DNA of 28,120 nt, taken from the NCBI GenBank assembly GCA_031268395.1, contig JAIRXI010000082.1:1-28120 (forward strand), read 5' to 3'. Numbering within the stretch: the stretch's first letter is position 1; each line of letters begins with the position of its first letter. The DNA is from Tannerella sp. (GTDB taxonomy: Bacteria > Bacteroidota > Bacteroidia > Bacteroidales > Tannerellaceae). Below the pieces are notes generated by a model. It was not told where the DNA came from. It was given only the letters and a program-made list of their open reading frames with translations, and did not search any database. The translations under genes were made by a program, and so were the position numbers. This document shows positions 1 through 8,433 of this stretch, piece after piece.

Positions 1-574
1 CAATAAATGAAACCTGCAAAATGGCATTGTCCGCTACCGTCAGGACGAAAGCGCCGTCCGCATCGGTGGCCGTTCCGTTCACCGTGCCCTTTTCGACGAT
101 GTTCGCCCCGATCACCGGCTCGCCGCCGGCGTCAACCACGCTGCCTGTAACCCGGACGGTGTTCTGCTGAGCGGCCGTGGCTACCGGCGCATCCCCGTTC
201 TTCCGGCTCAGAACAATCTGTTTCTCGTCCACTTTGTACGTCACGTCCGTCGATGCGAACATGCCGTCCAGCACGGCAGAGATCAGCTGATTCTTCGCTT
301 TCACATTCACTTTACGGCCGACGTCCACCAGCTTGCTGTTATACAGAAAGTAAAATTCGGACTGCTCCTCAATGGTATTGAGGGCCTCTTCGACCGTCAC
401 ATCCCGCAGGTTCAGCGTAAGCCGCTGTGTTTGCGAGTACCCAACATCCGCGCCTGCCTGAAAGACGGCGCAGAACAGTAATAATAATGATAATGTAATA
501 CGCATAGTTAATGGTATTTTTGAGGCGAAGCGCAAAAACGCGTTGCCTCGGGTTTGTAATAAAATTCTTTTCAT
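1..574 (-). CDS. SusC/RagA-type TonB-dependent receptor with STN domain, N-terminal part only
   Basis: The first 191 residues of an outer-membrane TonB-dependent receptor; the gene leaves the window at base 1. I read it directly by reverse-translating from an ATG at 574. Residues 1-42 form a long basic N-terminus followed by a hydrophobic signal segment (LSLLLLFCAVFQAGA, 28-42). A second in-frame ATG at codon 24 would give a shorter signal peptide. Residues about 51-123 match the STN secretin/TonB short N-terminal domain (LNLRDVTVEEALNTIEEQ near 54-71). From about residue 139 a CarboxypepD_reg-like domain begins (VTGSVVDAGGEPVIGANI) and continues with GTVNGTATDADGAF. STN receptors of this type normally take up glycans or other large nutrients with a SusD partner and signal through a FecR-like anti-sigma factor. 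No fecR or sigma gene lies upstream here. The substrate cannot be inferred from this fragment. Confidence 0.93.
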   Translation of the reverse strand, partial: MKRILLQTRGNAFLRFASKIPLTMRITLSLLLLFCAVFQAGADVGYSQTQRLTLNLRDVTVEEALNTIEEQSEFYFLYNSKLVDVGRKVNVKAKNQLISAVLDGMFASTDVTYKVDEKQIVLSRKNGDAPVATAAQQNTVRVTGSVVDAGGEPVIGANIVEKGTVNGTATDADGAFVLTVADNAILQVSFI

Positions 575-774
575 ACGTTTGTTTTGTAAAAATAAAAATG
601 TTTAGTTGATTGAAAAGGTGTATGGCGCTGCGCTGTTCGCAACAGGCCACACGGTTGATAACTGCGGGAGGATGTGTTTTACCTCTTCCCGTTGCTTTAC
701 GCTACTGTTCTCTTTTTTCTTCATAGGCTCAATTTTTTATTTGTTTTCAATACGGTAATTCCATCGCATCGCCG

Positions 775-782
775 CAAAGGTA
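775..782 (-). promoter_or_regulatory. -7 element TACCTTTG for the TonB receptor
   Basis: Exact match to the Bacteroidota -7 consensus TAnnTTTG on the minus strand, about 200 bases before the receptor ATG. No clear TTTG -33 box is visible at the usual spacing, so the promoter call is tentative. It would give a leader of roughly 190-200 nt. Confidence 0.45.
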
Positions 783-1035
783 AAACTTTATACTGTTTAT
801 TAGACCTGTGAGAAGCCTTATACCCCATGTTAAAAATGCATTTCTCCCTGTTTTTTTTTAGTACATGCAGTAACTTTTTTTATAGCTGTCTGCATTTCAC
901 TGATTTACGAAAGTCGAGGCGAACAGTTAATAATACATAATATTTGATTGGCGATTGTTTTCATCCAATATTCCGGATTGACTGCACGCGATTCCTGCCG
1001 GACACGAAAATCTACAGTACCGTAAGCATCCCAAA

Positions 1036-1230
1036 GGGTGCATTTCAAAATGTCGTTTTTCATACCTGTGCCCATTATTGCAGGATAGCGCGCCGTGCAC
1101 CGTCATTGCGACTGCGAGGAACGAAGCAGGAAGCAATCGCCGAAGCGGGAAACCCGAAGCAACCCCTGCACGGTTTGGCGATTTGCTTCGTTCCTTACAA
1201 TGACGGTGCACGACAGGTTGAAATGCACCC
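1036..1230. repeat. Nested inverted repeat, MITE-like
   Basis: Outer arms GGGTGCATTTCAA (1036-1048) and TTGAAATGCACCC (1218-1230) are perfect reverse complements over 13 bp. Inside them a second pair is formed by the left arm CACCGTCATTGCGA (about 1098) with CGAGGAACGAAGCA, and the right arm TGCTTCGTTCCT with TACAATGACGGTG (ending about 1209). The whole can fold into one long imperfect hairpin. It carries no transposase, so it could be a miniature element or a mobile intergenic repeat. Confidence 0.6.
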
Positions 1231-1298
1231 ATCCCAAATGCACCGTCCTGATTGTAAAAAAAAATGATTATGGGCTATGCCTCTCGTTTGTTTATAAT

Positions 1299-1366
1299 CC
1301 CAACATGTCCATTAGATGCTTCCCCTGTCATGTCCGGAAGAGGGCCTGCCGGTAAAAAACGGCCCG
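1299..1366 (+). repeat. 68-bp interspersed repeat, copy A
   Basis: Begins CCCAACATGTCCATTAGA and ends CTGCCGGTAAAAAACGGCCCG. It aligns without gaps to 15815-15882, with about 60 of 68 positions identical by eye. The 3' part contains GCCG-GTAAAAAA-CGGC, a small hairpin. It lies in non-coding DNA downstream of nuoN. Confidence 0.8.
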
Positions 1367-1434
1367 TCCCGGCCAGGGACGGAATGTTGGTAGAAAACGG
1401 AATACAGCAGAATCACCCGTCCCGGCAGGGACGG
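1364..1434. repeat. Two copies of a CCGTCCC...GGGACGG palindrome
   Basis: CCGTCCC (1364-1370) with GGGACGG (1376-1382), and again CCGTCCC (1417-1423) with GGGACGG (1428-1434). Both are followed by AATGT. The two copies are 53 bases apart just downstream of nuoN and could act as weak hairpins at the 3' end of the nuo transcript. There is no T-tract. Confidence 0.6.
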
Positions 1435-1509
1435 AATGTGGACGAAAAAGGGGGCACGGAGGACACGGAGAGAACGGATTTTCGCTGCATCCTCACGGAG
1501 GTCAGTCCG

Positions 1510-2937
1510 TCAAAAAGTTGCGAACCCGTTTATCCATCCGTATATCGAACTGATGATACCGAAGGCCAGCACGCCGGCGGTACACAGAATCAGGCTCAGG
1601 CGCGTGTACCGGTCACTGCGGAAAGGGGCGACCGGATGCTCGCCGGGCAGGATATACATCGCCTTGACCACCAGCAGATAGTAGTACAGCGAAATCACCG
1701 TATTCATGACGGCAATAAACACCAGCACCTTGAATCCGGCCTGAAATGCGGCCATAAAGATGAAAAACTTGCTGAAAAAACCGGCAAAGGGCGGTATGCC
1801 GGCCAGCGAAAACAGCGCCAGTGTCATCAGGAGTGTCAGGCGCGGGTTGGTCCGGTAGAGGCCGTTGTAATCCGAAAGGTTGATTTTGCCGTCCGTCTGC
1901 TGTTCAATCACCGCGAGGATACCAAAGATGACCAGGTTGGCCGCCAGGTAGACCAGCGCGTAGAACACGAGCGGCGCCAGTCCGCCGGCCTGACCGCCCG
2001 CCACGCCCAGCATCAGGTAGCCCGCCTGCGAGATGCTGCTGAAAGCAAAGAAACGCTTGAGGTTCTGCTGGCGGACGGCAAACAGGTTGGCCACGGTGAT
2101 GGTGGCCACGATGATCCAGCAGAGCATCTCCTGCCAGAGAGGGATCATCTGCGCAAAGACCTTGAGGAAGATCACTGCCAGCGCGAATGCGGCGGCCGTC
2201 TTGGAGACGACCGACAGGTAGGCCGTCACCTGCGTCGGCGCGCCTTCATACACGTCGGCCGTCCAGAGGTGGAACGGCACGAGCGAAATTTTGAATCCCA
2301 GTCCGGCAAAGAAGAAGACGAGCGCCAGAATTTGCAGCGGCGTACCCGTCAGGCAGGCTGTCACGTCGTCGAAATAGAGCGTGCCCGTCGTGCCGTAGAT
2401 AAAGGAGATGCCGTAGAGCATCAGTCCGGACGAAAACATGGCCGAGAGGATATATTTGGCGCCGGCTTCGGCCGAGTGACGTCTGTACTTGTCGAACGCC
2501 ACCAGACAGGCCATTGGAATGGATGCCAGCTCAAGCCCCAGGACAAACATCAGGAAATGCCCGGCGCTGATCATGAAAAACATGCCCAGCAGTGTGGAGA
2601 GCGTCAGGACGTAGAACTCGCCGCGCTTGTGCTCCGTGTCGTTGCGCCGCAGCCAGGGAGCGGCCTGCATGACCACGGCCAGCGTGCCGGCGGAAAGGAT
2701 CGTCTTGACGATGCCCGTCAGCGGGACCTGACGGTACATGCCGCCGAAAAGGCTCAGCGAGTCCGGCTGCGGAATCAGGCCGACCGCCAGGTGCACGGCC
2801 AGCAGGCTGCACGCCAGCAGGTGAAACAAACTGCGCGCCTGCCGTCCGGTGGCATACAGGTCGTACAGGAACAGTACAAGCATCACGGCCATCAGCGACA
2901 GTTCCGGACGCATGGATAAAAATTGACTGTAATCCAT
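1510..2937 (-). CDS. nuoN: NADH-quinone oxidoreductase subunit N
   Basis: 475 residues, the usual length for NuoN. It is a multi-spanning inner-membrane protein, one of three antiporter-like proton-pumping subunits of complex I. The conserved membrane glutamate lies in [11 protein letters not shown] (Glu136) and the next key lysine in [14 protein letters not shown] (Lys161). Further family stretches are [14 protein letters not shown] and [15 protein letters not shown]. It is last in the TPR-nuoL-nuoM-nuoN series, 132 bases after nuoM. The start ([13 protein letters not shown]) places the first membrane helix as expected. Bacteroidota complex I often lacks the NADH-oxidising NuoEFG module, so the electron donor may not be NADH; that is family knowledge and is not visible here. 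Confidence 0.96.
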   Translation of the reverse strand: MDYSQFLSMRPELSLMAVMLVLFLYDLYATGRQARSLFHLLACSLLAVHLAVGLIPQPDSLSLFGGMYRQVPLTGIVKTILSAGTLAVVMQAAPWLRRNDTEHKRGEFYVLTLSTLLGMFFMISAGHFLMFVLGLELASIPMACLVAFDKYRRHSAEAGAKYILSAMFSSGLMLYGISFIYGTTGTLYFDDVTACLTGTPLQILALVFFFAGLGFKISLVPFHLWTADVYEGAPTQVTAYLSVVSKTAAAFALAVIFLKVFAQMIPLWQEMLCWIIVATITVANLFAVRQQNLKRFFAFSSISQAGYLMLGVAGGQAGGLAPLVFYALVYLAANLVIFGILAVIEQQTDGKINLSDYNGLYRTNPRLTLLMTLALFSLAGIPPFAGFFSKFFIFMAAFQAGFKVLVFIAVMNTVISLYYYLLVVKAMYILPGEHPVAPFRSDRYTRLSLILCTAGVLAFGIISSIYGWINGFATF

Positions 2938-3069
2938 ATAATCTTTCGTTTATCGGTTTTTATACTTAGCCCGGGACAGCTGGCCGTCGACCTTGCCGGC
3001 AGACATCCACCGGCTGCGGTTCTTCCGTCCGCCCTTTTCCGCCATACGCAGGATCGAGCCGTTCATTTT

Positions 3070-4554
3070 TTAACTGTTCAATGCCATGAAAGGCCATACA
3101 CTTTCGCTCACCATGCGGCTGATGCCGAACGGTACCAGGCCCATCCCGGCAATGGCCGCAATGAGGCAAATGAGCGTCAGGCGTTCGTCCCATGTGGCAT
3201 CCGGCAGGTGCAGGTGCGCGGGGTTTTCCGCTTCGCCGTACAGGATTTTTCCCACCAGCCGCAGGATGTAGACCGCCGTAATGACGACGGATGTGGCAGC
3301 GAGGACGGTCAGCGCCCGGTGGAACGTATCGTTCACCTCAAACGCACCGACGAAAACCGTCATTTCGGCCACGAATCCGCTCAGTCCCGGCAGTCCCAGA
3401 CTGGCCAGTCCGGCAATCACATAGGCGACCGAAAGGAACGGCATGATTTTCATCAACCCGCCCATCTCGCGGATGTCGCGCGTATGCGTCCGGCCGTAAA
3501 TCATTCCGATGAGCGCGAAAAAGAGCGCCGTCATCAGGCCGTGTGAGAGCATCTGCAATACCGCGCCCGTGACGGCCGTCCGCGTCATCATCAGGAGCGC
3601 AAACAGCACCAGACTGCAATGCGACACCGACGAATAGGCGTTGATATACTTCAAGTCTTTCTGTACGCAGGCCGCAAACGCGCCGTACACCACACCGACG
3701 GTGGTCGGTATCAGGAAAAACCATGCCTGCTCGTATGCCGCTTCGGGCATCAGGCAGATGGCGATGCGAAAACACCCGTAGCCCCCCAGTTTCATCAGCA
3801 CGCCGGCGTGAAGCATGGAAACGGATGTCGGCGCCGACGCATGACCGTCGGGACTCCACGTGTGGAACGGAAAGAGCGCGCCCAGCACGCCGAACCCGAC
3901 AAAGGTCAGCGGGAAGAAGATGCGCTGCAGCTCGACGGGCAGGTGTGCCTGCGCCAGTTCGGTCAGGTGCATCGTCGTCGCTCCGGCGCCGGAATAGACA
4001 CCCAGGATGCCCGTCAATATCAGCGCCGAGCCGCCCATCAGCATCAGCGTCAGTTTCATCGCTGAATATTCCTTCCGGCCGCTGCCCCAGACGCCGATCA
4101 GCAGATACATCGGGATCAGCGCCACCTCGTAGAACAGGAACATGGTGAACAGGTCAAGCGAGATAAAGAAACCGAACACGCCCTCGCTCAGCAGGCAGAA
4201 CCACAGGAAAAACTCCTTCATCAGCGGCTGCATGCGCCATGAGGCAAACGTGCCCGTAAAAACAATGATGGCCGAGAGCAGCAGCATGACCACCGAAATC
4301 CCGTCCACGCCGACGGCGTACCGGATATGCAGCGGGGCATACCATACCTGGCTGGCGGTAAACAGCATCTCCGACGTGTCGCCTCCGGCGCGCCGGCGGA
4401 GGTAGAGGATCGCCAGCGTGACGGCCAGCGTCAGCAGTGCGCCCGCACCTGCAACCATCACCGCGCGGAGTTGCTTCATCCCCCGCGCCATCCAAAGTCC
4501 CCCCATCATCAGCAGGGGAATCAGTACAAACAGAGACAGAAAGTTTATATTCAT
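3070..4554 (-). CDS. nuoM: NADH-quinone oxidoreductase subunit M
   Basis: 494 residues and many membrane segments. It is the second antiporter-like subunit of complex I. The conserved glutamate is in FLFYEVALIPMYLLIG (Glu143, matching the essential Glu of other NuoM proteins). Other family signatures are FPFHTWSPDGHASAPTSVSM, LKYINAYSSVSHCSLVLF and LPGLSGFVAEMTVF. It is separated from nuoL by 287 bases holding a 23-bp tandem array and a possible separate promoter, unusual spacing inside a nuo operon. It is followed by nuoN after 132 bases in which I see no gene. Confidence 0.96.
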   Translation of the reverse strand: MNINFLSLFVLIPLLMMGGLWMARGMKQLRAVMVAGAGALLTLAVTLAILYLRRRAGGDTSEMLFTASQVWYAPLHIRYAVGVDGISVVMLLLSAIIVFTGTFASWRMQPLMKEFFLWFCLLSEGVFGFFISLDLFTMFLFYEVALIPMYLLIGVWGSGRKEYSAMKLTLMLMGGSALILTGILGVYSGAGATTMHLTELAQAHLPVELQRIFFPLTFVGFGVLGALFPFHTWSPDGHASAPTSVSMLHAGVLMKLGGYGCFRIAICLMPEAAYEQAWFFLIPTTVGVVYGAFAACVQKDLKYINAYSSVSHCSLVLFALLMMTRTAVTGAVLQMLSHGLMTALFFALIGMIYGRTHTRDIREMGGLMKIMPFLSVAYVIAGLASLGLPGLSGFVAEMTVFVGAFEVNDTFHRALTVLAATSVVITAVYILRLVGKILYGEAENPAHLHLPDATWDERLTLICLIAAIAGMGLVPFGISRMVSESVWPFMALNS

Positions 4555-4629
4555 ACTGCGTATATTTTTCTGTTACTGCCTGAAACCGATTCGGAAGATG
4601 TCCCATTCGAGGCCACGGGAGGATTATCC

Positions 4630-4721
4630 CACCCGGCCGGTAAAGCGTTTCCCTGCCGGCTGGCAAGGCGTTTCCCTGCCGGCTGGTAAGGCGCCTCCCT
4701 GCCGGCTGGTAAAGCGTCTCC
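4630..4721. repeat. Four-unit 23-bp tandem array in the nuoL-nuoM spacer
   Basis: Units at 4630-4652, 4653-4675, 4676-4698 and 4699-4721 follow the pattern CTGCCGGCTGGTAAAGCG plus TTTCC. The first unit is the most diverged and the third has GCGCC for GCGTT. Each holds the palindrome GCCGGC or a variant. The array lies in the transcribed spacer between nuoL and nuoM, on the nuoM side. Spacer lengths are zero, so it is not a CRISPR array. Confidence 0.85.
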
Positions 4722-4743
4722 CACCCCCGGTCTGTATGTGGGA

Positions 4744-4751
4744 CAAACATA
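4744..4751 (-). promoter_or_regulatory. Possible -7 element TATGTTTG upstream of nuoM
   Basis: Matches TAnnTTTG on the minus strand about 190 bases before the nuoM start and upstream of the 23-bp array. No good -33 TTTG is found at 19-21 bases. If real it would let nuoMN be transcribed apart from nuoL, with the repeat array in the leader. Confidence 0.25.
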
Positions 4752-4841
4752 ATCCCCCACCTTTTCAAGCGGGAAAAATTCATGTTTGCCAAAAAAACGT
4801 TTGATTTTAAGCATCATACTATCATCTTTAAAATACAGTAT

Positions 4842-6731
4842 TTACAGTATTGTTGCGAGAAACAGCGCCGCGGTCAGCATCAGCGCTCCGCCCAGGAAGA
4901 TCATCGCATACTGCTGTACGTTTCCGCTCTGCAACTGCCGGATACGAACGCTTGCCGCCTGCGTAGCCTGCGCCAGTCCGTTCATAAAACCGTCGATCAC
5001 GTGACGGTCGAACCAGGCCAGCGGCACGGAGATACAGGCGAAGACAATCCGGTGGGTGACGAACTGGTAAACGTCGTCGATGTAGAAGCGTCGATACGCC
5101 GCGCGGTACAGGCCCCGGAAGCGCGTAACCGTCCGTCCGTTCGCCTTTCCGTACATCACGGCGGCAAGTCCGATCGCTGCCACCGCCGTGCAGACACTGA
5201 CGGCCGCCACAACGGGGTTCAGGTGAATCGCATACGCTTCGCCGCTGCTGCTGACAAACTGTCCGAAAGGGACCCAGCCCGCCACACACGTCAGCGCGGC
5301 CAGGACGGTTAGCGGGACGGTCATCGTGCGCGGCGCTTCGTGCAGCCGGTGGCCGGCGTCATACGTCCTGTTCCAGAAAACCCGGAAATACAGGCGGAAC
5401 ATGTAGAAGGCCGTCAGCCCGGCAATGCAGCACATCAGCACACCCATGACCGGGCTGAAGCGGAAACAGGCCGCCAGTATTTCATCTTTCGAGAAGAAAC
5501 CGCTGAACGGCGGAATCCCCGCTATCGCCAGACAGGCTACCAGGAAGGTGGCATGTGTGACGGGCAGGCATTTCCGCAGTCCGCCCATATCCTTCATCTC
5601 GTTGGAATGGACGGCGTGGATGACCGCTCCGGCGCAGAGGAAGAGAAGCGCCTTGAAGAAGGCGTGTGTGAAGAGGTGGAACTGGGAGGCCATGTATCCC
5701 AGTCCGCCCCCGTGCGCGTCGGCGGAGGTACATACGCCCAGGGCAACAATCATGAAGCCGATCTGCGAGATGGTGGAAAAGGCCAGCACGCGTTTGATGT
5801 CGGTCTGCGTACATGCGACGACGGCAGCAAAGAGCGCCGTAAATGCGCCGACATAGCCGGCCAGGTGCAGGACGTCGGGCGCGTAGCCGATGTAGAGCGG
5901 GAACATCCGCGCAAGCAGGTAGACGCCCGACACGACCATCGTTGCCGCGTGAATCAGCGCACTGACGGGCGTCGGACCTTCCATGGCATCGGGCAGCCAG
6001 ATGTGCAGCGGGAACATGGCGCTTTTGCCGGCGCCGCCGATGAACATCAGCCCCAGCGCCAGCGGGACCGCCACGCCGGCGGCCGCCAGCGCCTGTGCCT
6101 GCGGCGTGAAGGCGAAAGAACCGGTGCTGTATCCGTAGATCAGAATGCCGATCAAAAAGCCGAGGTCGGCAAAGCGGGTCACGACAAACGCCTTCTTCGC
6201 CGCCGCCACGGCCGTCGCACGGGGATAGTAGAAGCCTATCAGCAGATAGCTCGAGACGCCTACCAGTTCCCAGAAGACGTACATCTGGAAGATGTTGGTT
6301 GCAACCACCAGCCCCGTCATCGACAGGGTAAAAAGCGACAGGAAGGCGAAATAGCGCTGGCAGCCGCGTTCGCCCTTCATATAGCCGAGCGAGTAGATGT
6401 GCACCATCAGCGAGACGGTGGAAATGACGACGAGCATCATCACCGAAATCGGGTCGAGCAGGATGCCGACGTCGATGTGCAGCGATCCGGAAAAGGGAAG
6501 CCATTCGATGTTGAACGGCAGGAGCGTGGGGAAGATGCCGTCGGCCGTCCGTCCGCCGCCGAAGTAACATGCGGCCGTCATCCAGGCCAGCGCCGTCACG
6601 AGCGCAAGCGATGCCGTTCCGACAGCGCCTGCCGTCCGGGGTTTCATTCGCTGGCCGCCCAGTCCGAGCCAGAGGAACGAAAAGAACGGGAGAAGCGGTA
6701 TCAGAACCGTAAAATCAATCCATTGTTTCAT
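4842..6731 (-). CDS. nuoL: NADH-quinone oxidoreductase subunit L
   Basis: 629 residues, typical for NuoL, the distal antiporter-like subunit with the long lateral helix near its C-terminus. Signatures include IYSLGYMKGERG, the conserved Glu155 in YVFWELVGVSSYLLIGF, the stretch PVSALIHAATMVVSGVYLL, and TDIKRVLAFSTISQIGFM. The gene starts only 16 bases after the TPR gene ends, so the two are almost certainly cotranscribed from the promoter near 7604-7636. In most Bacteroidota nuoL follows nuoK; here nuoK and the other upstream subunits are absent from the neighbourhood, so the complex I genes appear to be split between loci. Confidence 0.96.
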   Translation of the reverse strand: MKQWIDFTVLIPLLPFFSFLWLGLGGQRMKPRTAGAVGTASLALVTALAWMTAACYFGGGRTADGIFPTLLPFNIEWLPFSGSLHIDVGILLDPISVMMLVVISTVSLMVHIYSLGYMKGERGCQRYFAFLSLFTLSMTGLVVATNIFQMYVFWELVGVSSYLLIGFYYPRATAVAAAKKAFVVTRFADLGFLIGILIYGYSTGSFAFTPQAQALAAAGVAVPLALGLMFIGGAGKSAMFPLHIWLPDAMEGPTPVSALIHAATMVVSGVYLLARMFPLYIGYAPDVLHLAGYVGAFTALFAAVVACTQTDIKRVLAFSTISQIGFMIVALGVCTSADAHGGGLGYMASQFHLFTHAFFKALLFLCAGAVIHAVHSNEMKDMGGLRKCLPVTHATFLVACLAIAGIPPFSGFFSKDEILAACFRFSPVMGVLMCCIAGLTAFYMFRLYFRVFWNRTYDAGHRLHEAPRTMTVPLTVLAALTCVAGWVPFGQFVSSSGEAYAIHLNPVVAAVSVCTAVAAIGLAAVMYGKANGRTVTRFRGLYRAAYRRFYIDDVYQFVTHRIVFACISVPLAWFDRHVIDGFMNGLAQATQAASVRIRQLQSGNVQQYAMIFLGGALMLTAALFLATIL

Positions 6732-6747
6732 CTACTTTCTATCTATA

Positions 6748-7584
6748 TCAGTATGTTTGTTTCAGCAGTTTTTCAACCGTTTCGGCATCGTAGCCCATCG
6801 ACTGGGCCTTTTTGAAATCAATCGCCGCCGAAGCCTTTTCATATTGCGCCAGCTTGACCCGTCCGCGCAGGACATACAACTCTGCGGAAGGCCGGGGTTC
6901 TTCGGCAAAGACTTTGTTCAGGTCGGCCATCGCCCGCCCGTTTTTGTTCATCAGATGATAGAGTTCGGCACGTTCTTCGTAGAGGCGCCAGTATTCGGGC
7001 CGTTTGCTTATCAGGTAGTCTAGAATGGCCTCGCAGTCCCCGTAATTCTTTCGGACTTTCTCCAGCAGTGCATACCCCAGCCGCCCCTGAACCGTTTCTC
7101 CGTTGATGTCAAGGATTTTCTCGAAATCCGCTTCCGCCCGGAGCAGGTCCTGCGTCCCGATATAGAGCAGGCCGCGGTGGAACAGCGCATCTTCATTCAG
7201 CGGGTTGACCGAAAGCAATACCTGATAGTCGCTTAACGCCTTTTCCATCTCATTCATTTCGGTGTACAACTCGGCGCGGTTTGAAAGGACCACTTCGCTT
7301 TCAGGTTGCCGGTTCAGGGCTGCTGTATAAGATACAAGCGCGTCGTCCAGTTTCCCCATGCGGCGCTGGACGGTGCCCAGGTTCGTAAGCAGCGCGTAGT
7401 TGTTCCGGTTGCCCGGTTCCAGCCGCATCGCGGCTTTCAGACACTCTTCGGCGGCCGGCAAATCGTCCCTGTCCACATAGTCATAGCTTTTTTCAATCAT
7501 CTCTTCATACGTCTGTCCACGGACGTTTCCCCCGACCGCAAGCAGGAGTATCCAAAGCATTCCGGATAAAATAAATCTTCTCAT
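6748..7584 (-). CDS. Secreted tetratricopeptide-repeat protein
   Basis: 278 residues. A signal peptide covers about residues 1-23 (hydrophobic core ILSGMLWILLLAVGG, likely cleavage near VRG-QTY), so the protein is exported to the periplasm. The remainder is a run of TPR-like helical pairs. For example, PAAEECLKAAMRLEPGNRNN, then ALVSYTAALNRQPESE, ALSDYQVLLSVNPLNEDALF and AEADFEKILDINGE, and near the end ASAAIDFKKAQSMGYDAETV. No enzymatic domain is visible. TPR proteins act as protein-protein scaffolds; the partner is unknown. It is first in a probable operon with nuoL, nuoM and nuoN, which could mean a role in assembly of the complex or only shared transcription. Confidence 0.85.
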   Translation of the reverse strand: MRRFILSGMLWILLLAVGGNVRGQTYEEMIEKSYDYVDRDDLPAAEECLKAAMRLEPGNRNNYALLTNLGTVQRRMGKLDDALVSYTAALNRQPESEVVLSNRAELYTEMNEMEKALSDYQVLLSVNPLNEDALFHRGLLYIGTQDLLRAEADFEKILDINGETVQGRLGYALLEKVRKNYGDCEAILDYLISKRPEYWRLYEERAELYHLMNKNGRAMADLNKVFAEEPRPSAELYVLRGRVKLAQYEKASAAIDFKKAQSMGYDAETVEKLLKQTY

Positions 7585-7603
7585 ATATCTTTCTATAACG
7601 GCG

Positions 7604-7636
7604 CAAATCTACGTAATAAAACGCAGGCGGCACAAA
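7604..7636 (-). promoter_or_regulatory. Promoter of the TPR-nuoLMN operon
   Basis: On the minus strand, TTTG (7636-7633), a 21-base gap, then TAGATTTG (7611-7604). This is a good match to the Bacteroidota promoter (-33 TTTG, -7 TAnnTTTG). It lies about 20 bases before the TPR start codon and diverges from the rpsP promoter. Confidence 0.7.
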
Positions 7637-7662
7637 AATAAAAAAATAATCTGCCCGGATAT

Positions 7663-7692
7663 ATTGTGGATTTAGTTTTTTTATTACCTTTG
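7663..7692 (+). promoter_or_regulatory. Promoter of rpsP
   Basis: ATTG (7663-7666), an 18-base gap, then an exact -7 element TACCTTTG (7685-7692), 37 bases before the rpsP ATG. The leader is A/T-rich with no Shine-Dalgarno sequence, as is usual in Bacteroidota. Confidence 0.7.
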
Positions 7693-7729
7693 CAGCCGCT
7701 AATACAAATTTTAAACGATTCGAAATAAA

Positions 7730-8407
7730 ATGGCAACAAAAATCAGATTGCAGAGACACGGACGGAAAGGGTACGCCTTTTACCAGCTCGTTGTCGCAGA
7801 CAGCAGGGCTCCACGGGATGGAAAGTTTATTGAAAGGATAGGTTCATATAATCCGAACACTAATCCTGCTACAATAGATTTGAATTTCGAGCGGGCTTTG
7901 TATTGGTTACAGGTGGGCGCACAGCCGACCGACACGGCGCACACGATTCTTTCGCGCGAAGGCGTATGCTTGAAAAAGCACCTGCTGGAAGGCGTAAAGA
8001 AGGGTGCATTTGACGAAGCCGCCGCCGAAACGAAGTTTGAGGAATGGGTTACCTCGAAAAAACAGTCTTTGCAGGCCGTCAGAGACAAAGATCGCGAGGC
8101 AGCCAAGGCGGCAAATAAGGCACGTTTGGACGCGGAAAAAGAATCCAACAGAGTAAAGGCCGAAGCAGTGGCCAAAAAGAAGGCAGTTCAGGCTGCCGCA
8201 GCCGCTCAGCAGGCAGCCGAAGCGACAGCCGCCGCTCAGGCGGAAGCTGCCGCAGAAGCCGCCGCCACCGTTCAAGTGGAAGCAGTAACCGAACCAACAG
8301 CCACCGCCCAGGCGGATGCAGCAGTGGAAACGGTTGTTCCCGAGGAAACAGCTGTTTCCGAAGAAACGGTTGCGCCTGCGCCCGAAGCGGCGGAAACAAA
8401 CGGATAA
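7730..8407 (+). CDS. rpsP: Small ribosomal subunit protein S16 with long acidic/alanine-rich tail
   Basis: 225 residues. The S16 fold occupies about residues 1-80 (starting [20 protein letters not shown], then [18 protein letters not shown] and [16 protein letters not shown]), which binds 16S rRNA in the 30S body. Residues about 85-150 form a charged helical, lysine/glutamate-rich region. Residues about 150-225 are low-complexity Ala/Glu/Val/Thr (repeats of [12 protein letters not shown] and [12 protein letters not shown]). Bacterial S16 is usually 80-90 residues; Bacteroidota versions commonly carry a C-terminal extension, and this one is long. It is monocistronic, with its own promoter and a hairpin terminator, and not in the rpsP-rimM-trmD-rplS arrangement of other phyla. 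Confidence 0.97.
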   Translation: MATKIRLQRHGRKGYAFYQLVVADSRAPRDGKFIERIGSYNPNTNPATIDLNFERALYWLQVGAQPTDTAHTILSREGVCLKKHLLEGVKKGAFDEAAAETKFEEWVTSKKQSLQAVRDKDREAAKAANKARLDAEKESNRVKAEAVAKKKAVQAAAAAQQAAEATAAAQAEAAAEAAATVQVEAVTEPTATAQADAAVETVVPEETAVSEETVAPAPEAAETNG

Positions 8408-8433
8408 GCGTTTAATGTGTTTTATTGTTGTGA

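Larger units (their letters stand above)
575..1509. other. 935-base repeat-rich spacer between the TonB receptor and nuoN
   Basis: No convincing gene. On the minus strand the receptor leader (575 to about 775) contains a 40-codon ORF (724 down to 602, beginning MKKKENSSVKQREEVKH) that resembles nothing I know. The rest holds a nested inverted repeat (1036-1230), one copy of a 68-bp interspersed repeat (1299-1366) and two CCGTCCC/GGGACGG palindromes (1364-1434). Longer ORFs on both strands here run through the repeats and have repeat-like, low-quality translations. Confidence 0.6.

Noticed and set aside
602..724. 40-codon ORF in the TonB receptor leader
   Set aside because: Too short and unlike any family I know; it may be a chance frame. 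Recorded only in the spacer entry.
1264..2919. 551-codon plus-strand ORF opposite nuoN
   Set aside because: Its translation is a basic, Gln/His/Arg-rich sequence with no domain, antisense to a well-recognised nuoN; it is a composition artefact of GC-rich minus-strand genes.
5340..6815. 491-codon plus-strand ORF opposite nuoL
   Set aside because: Same reason: antisense shadow of nuoL with low-complexity, hydrophilic translation.
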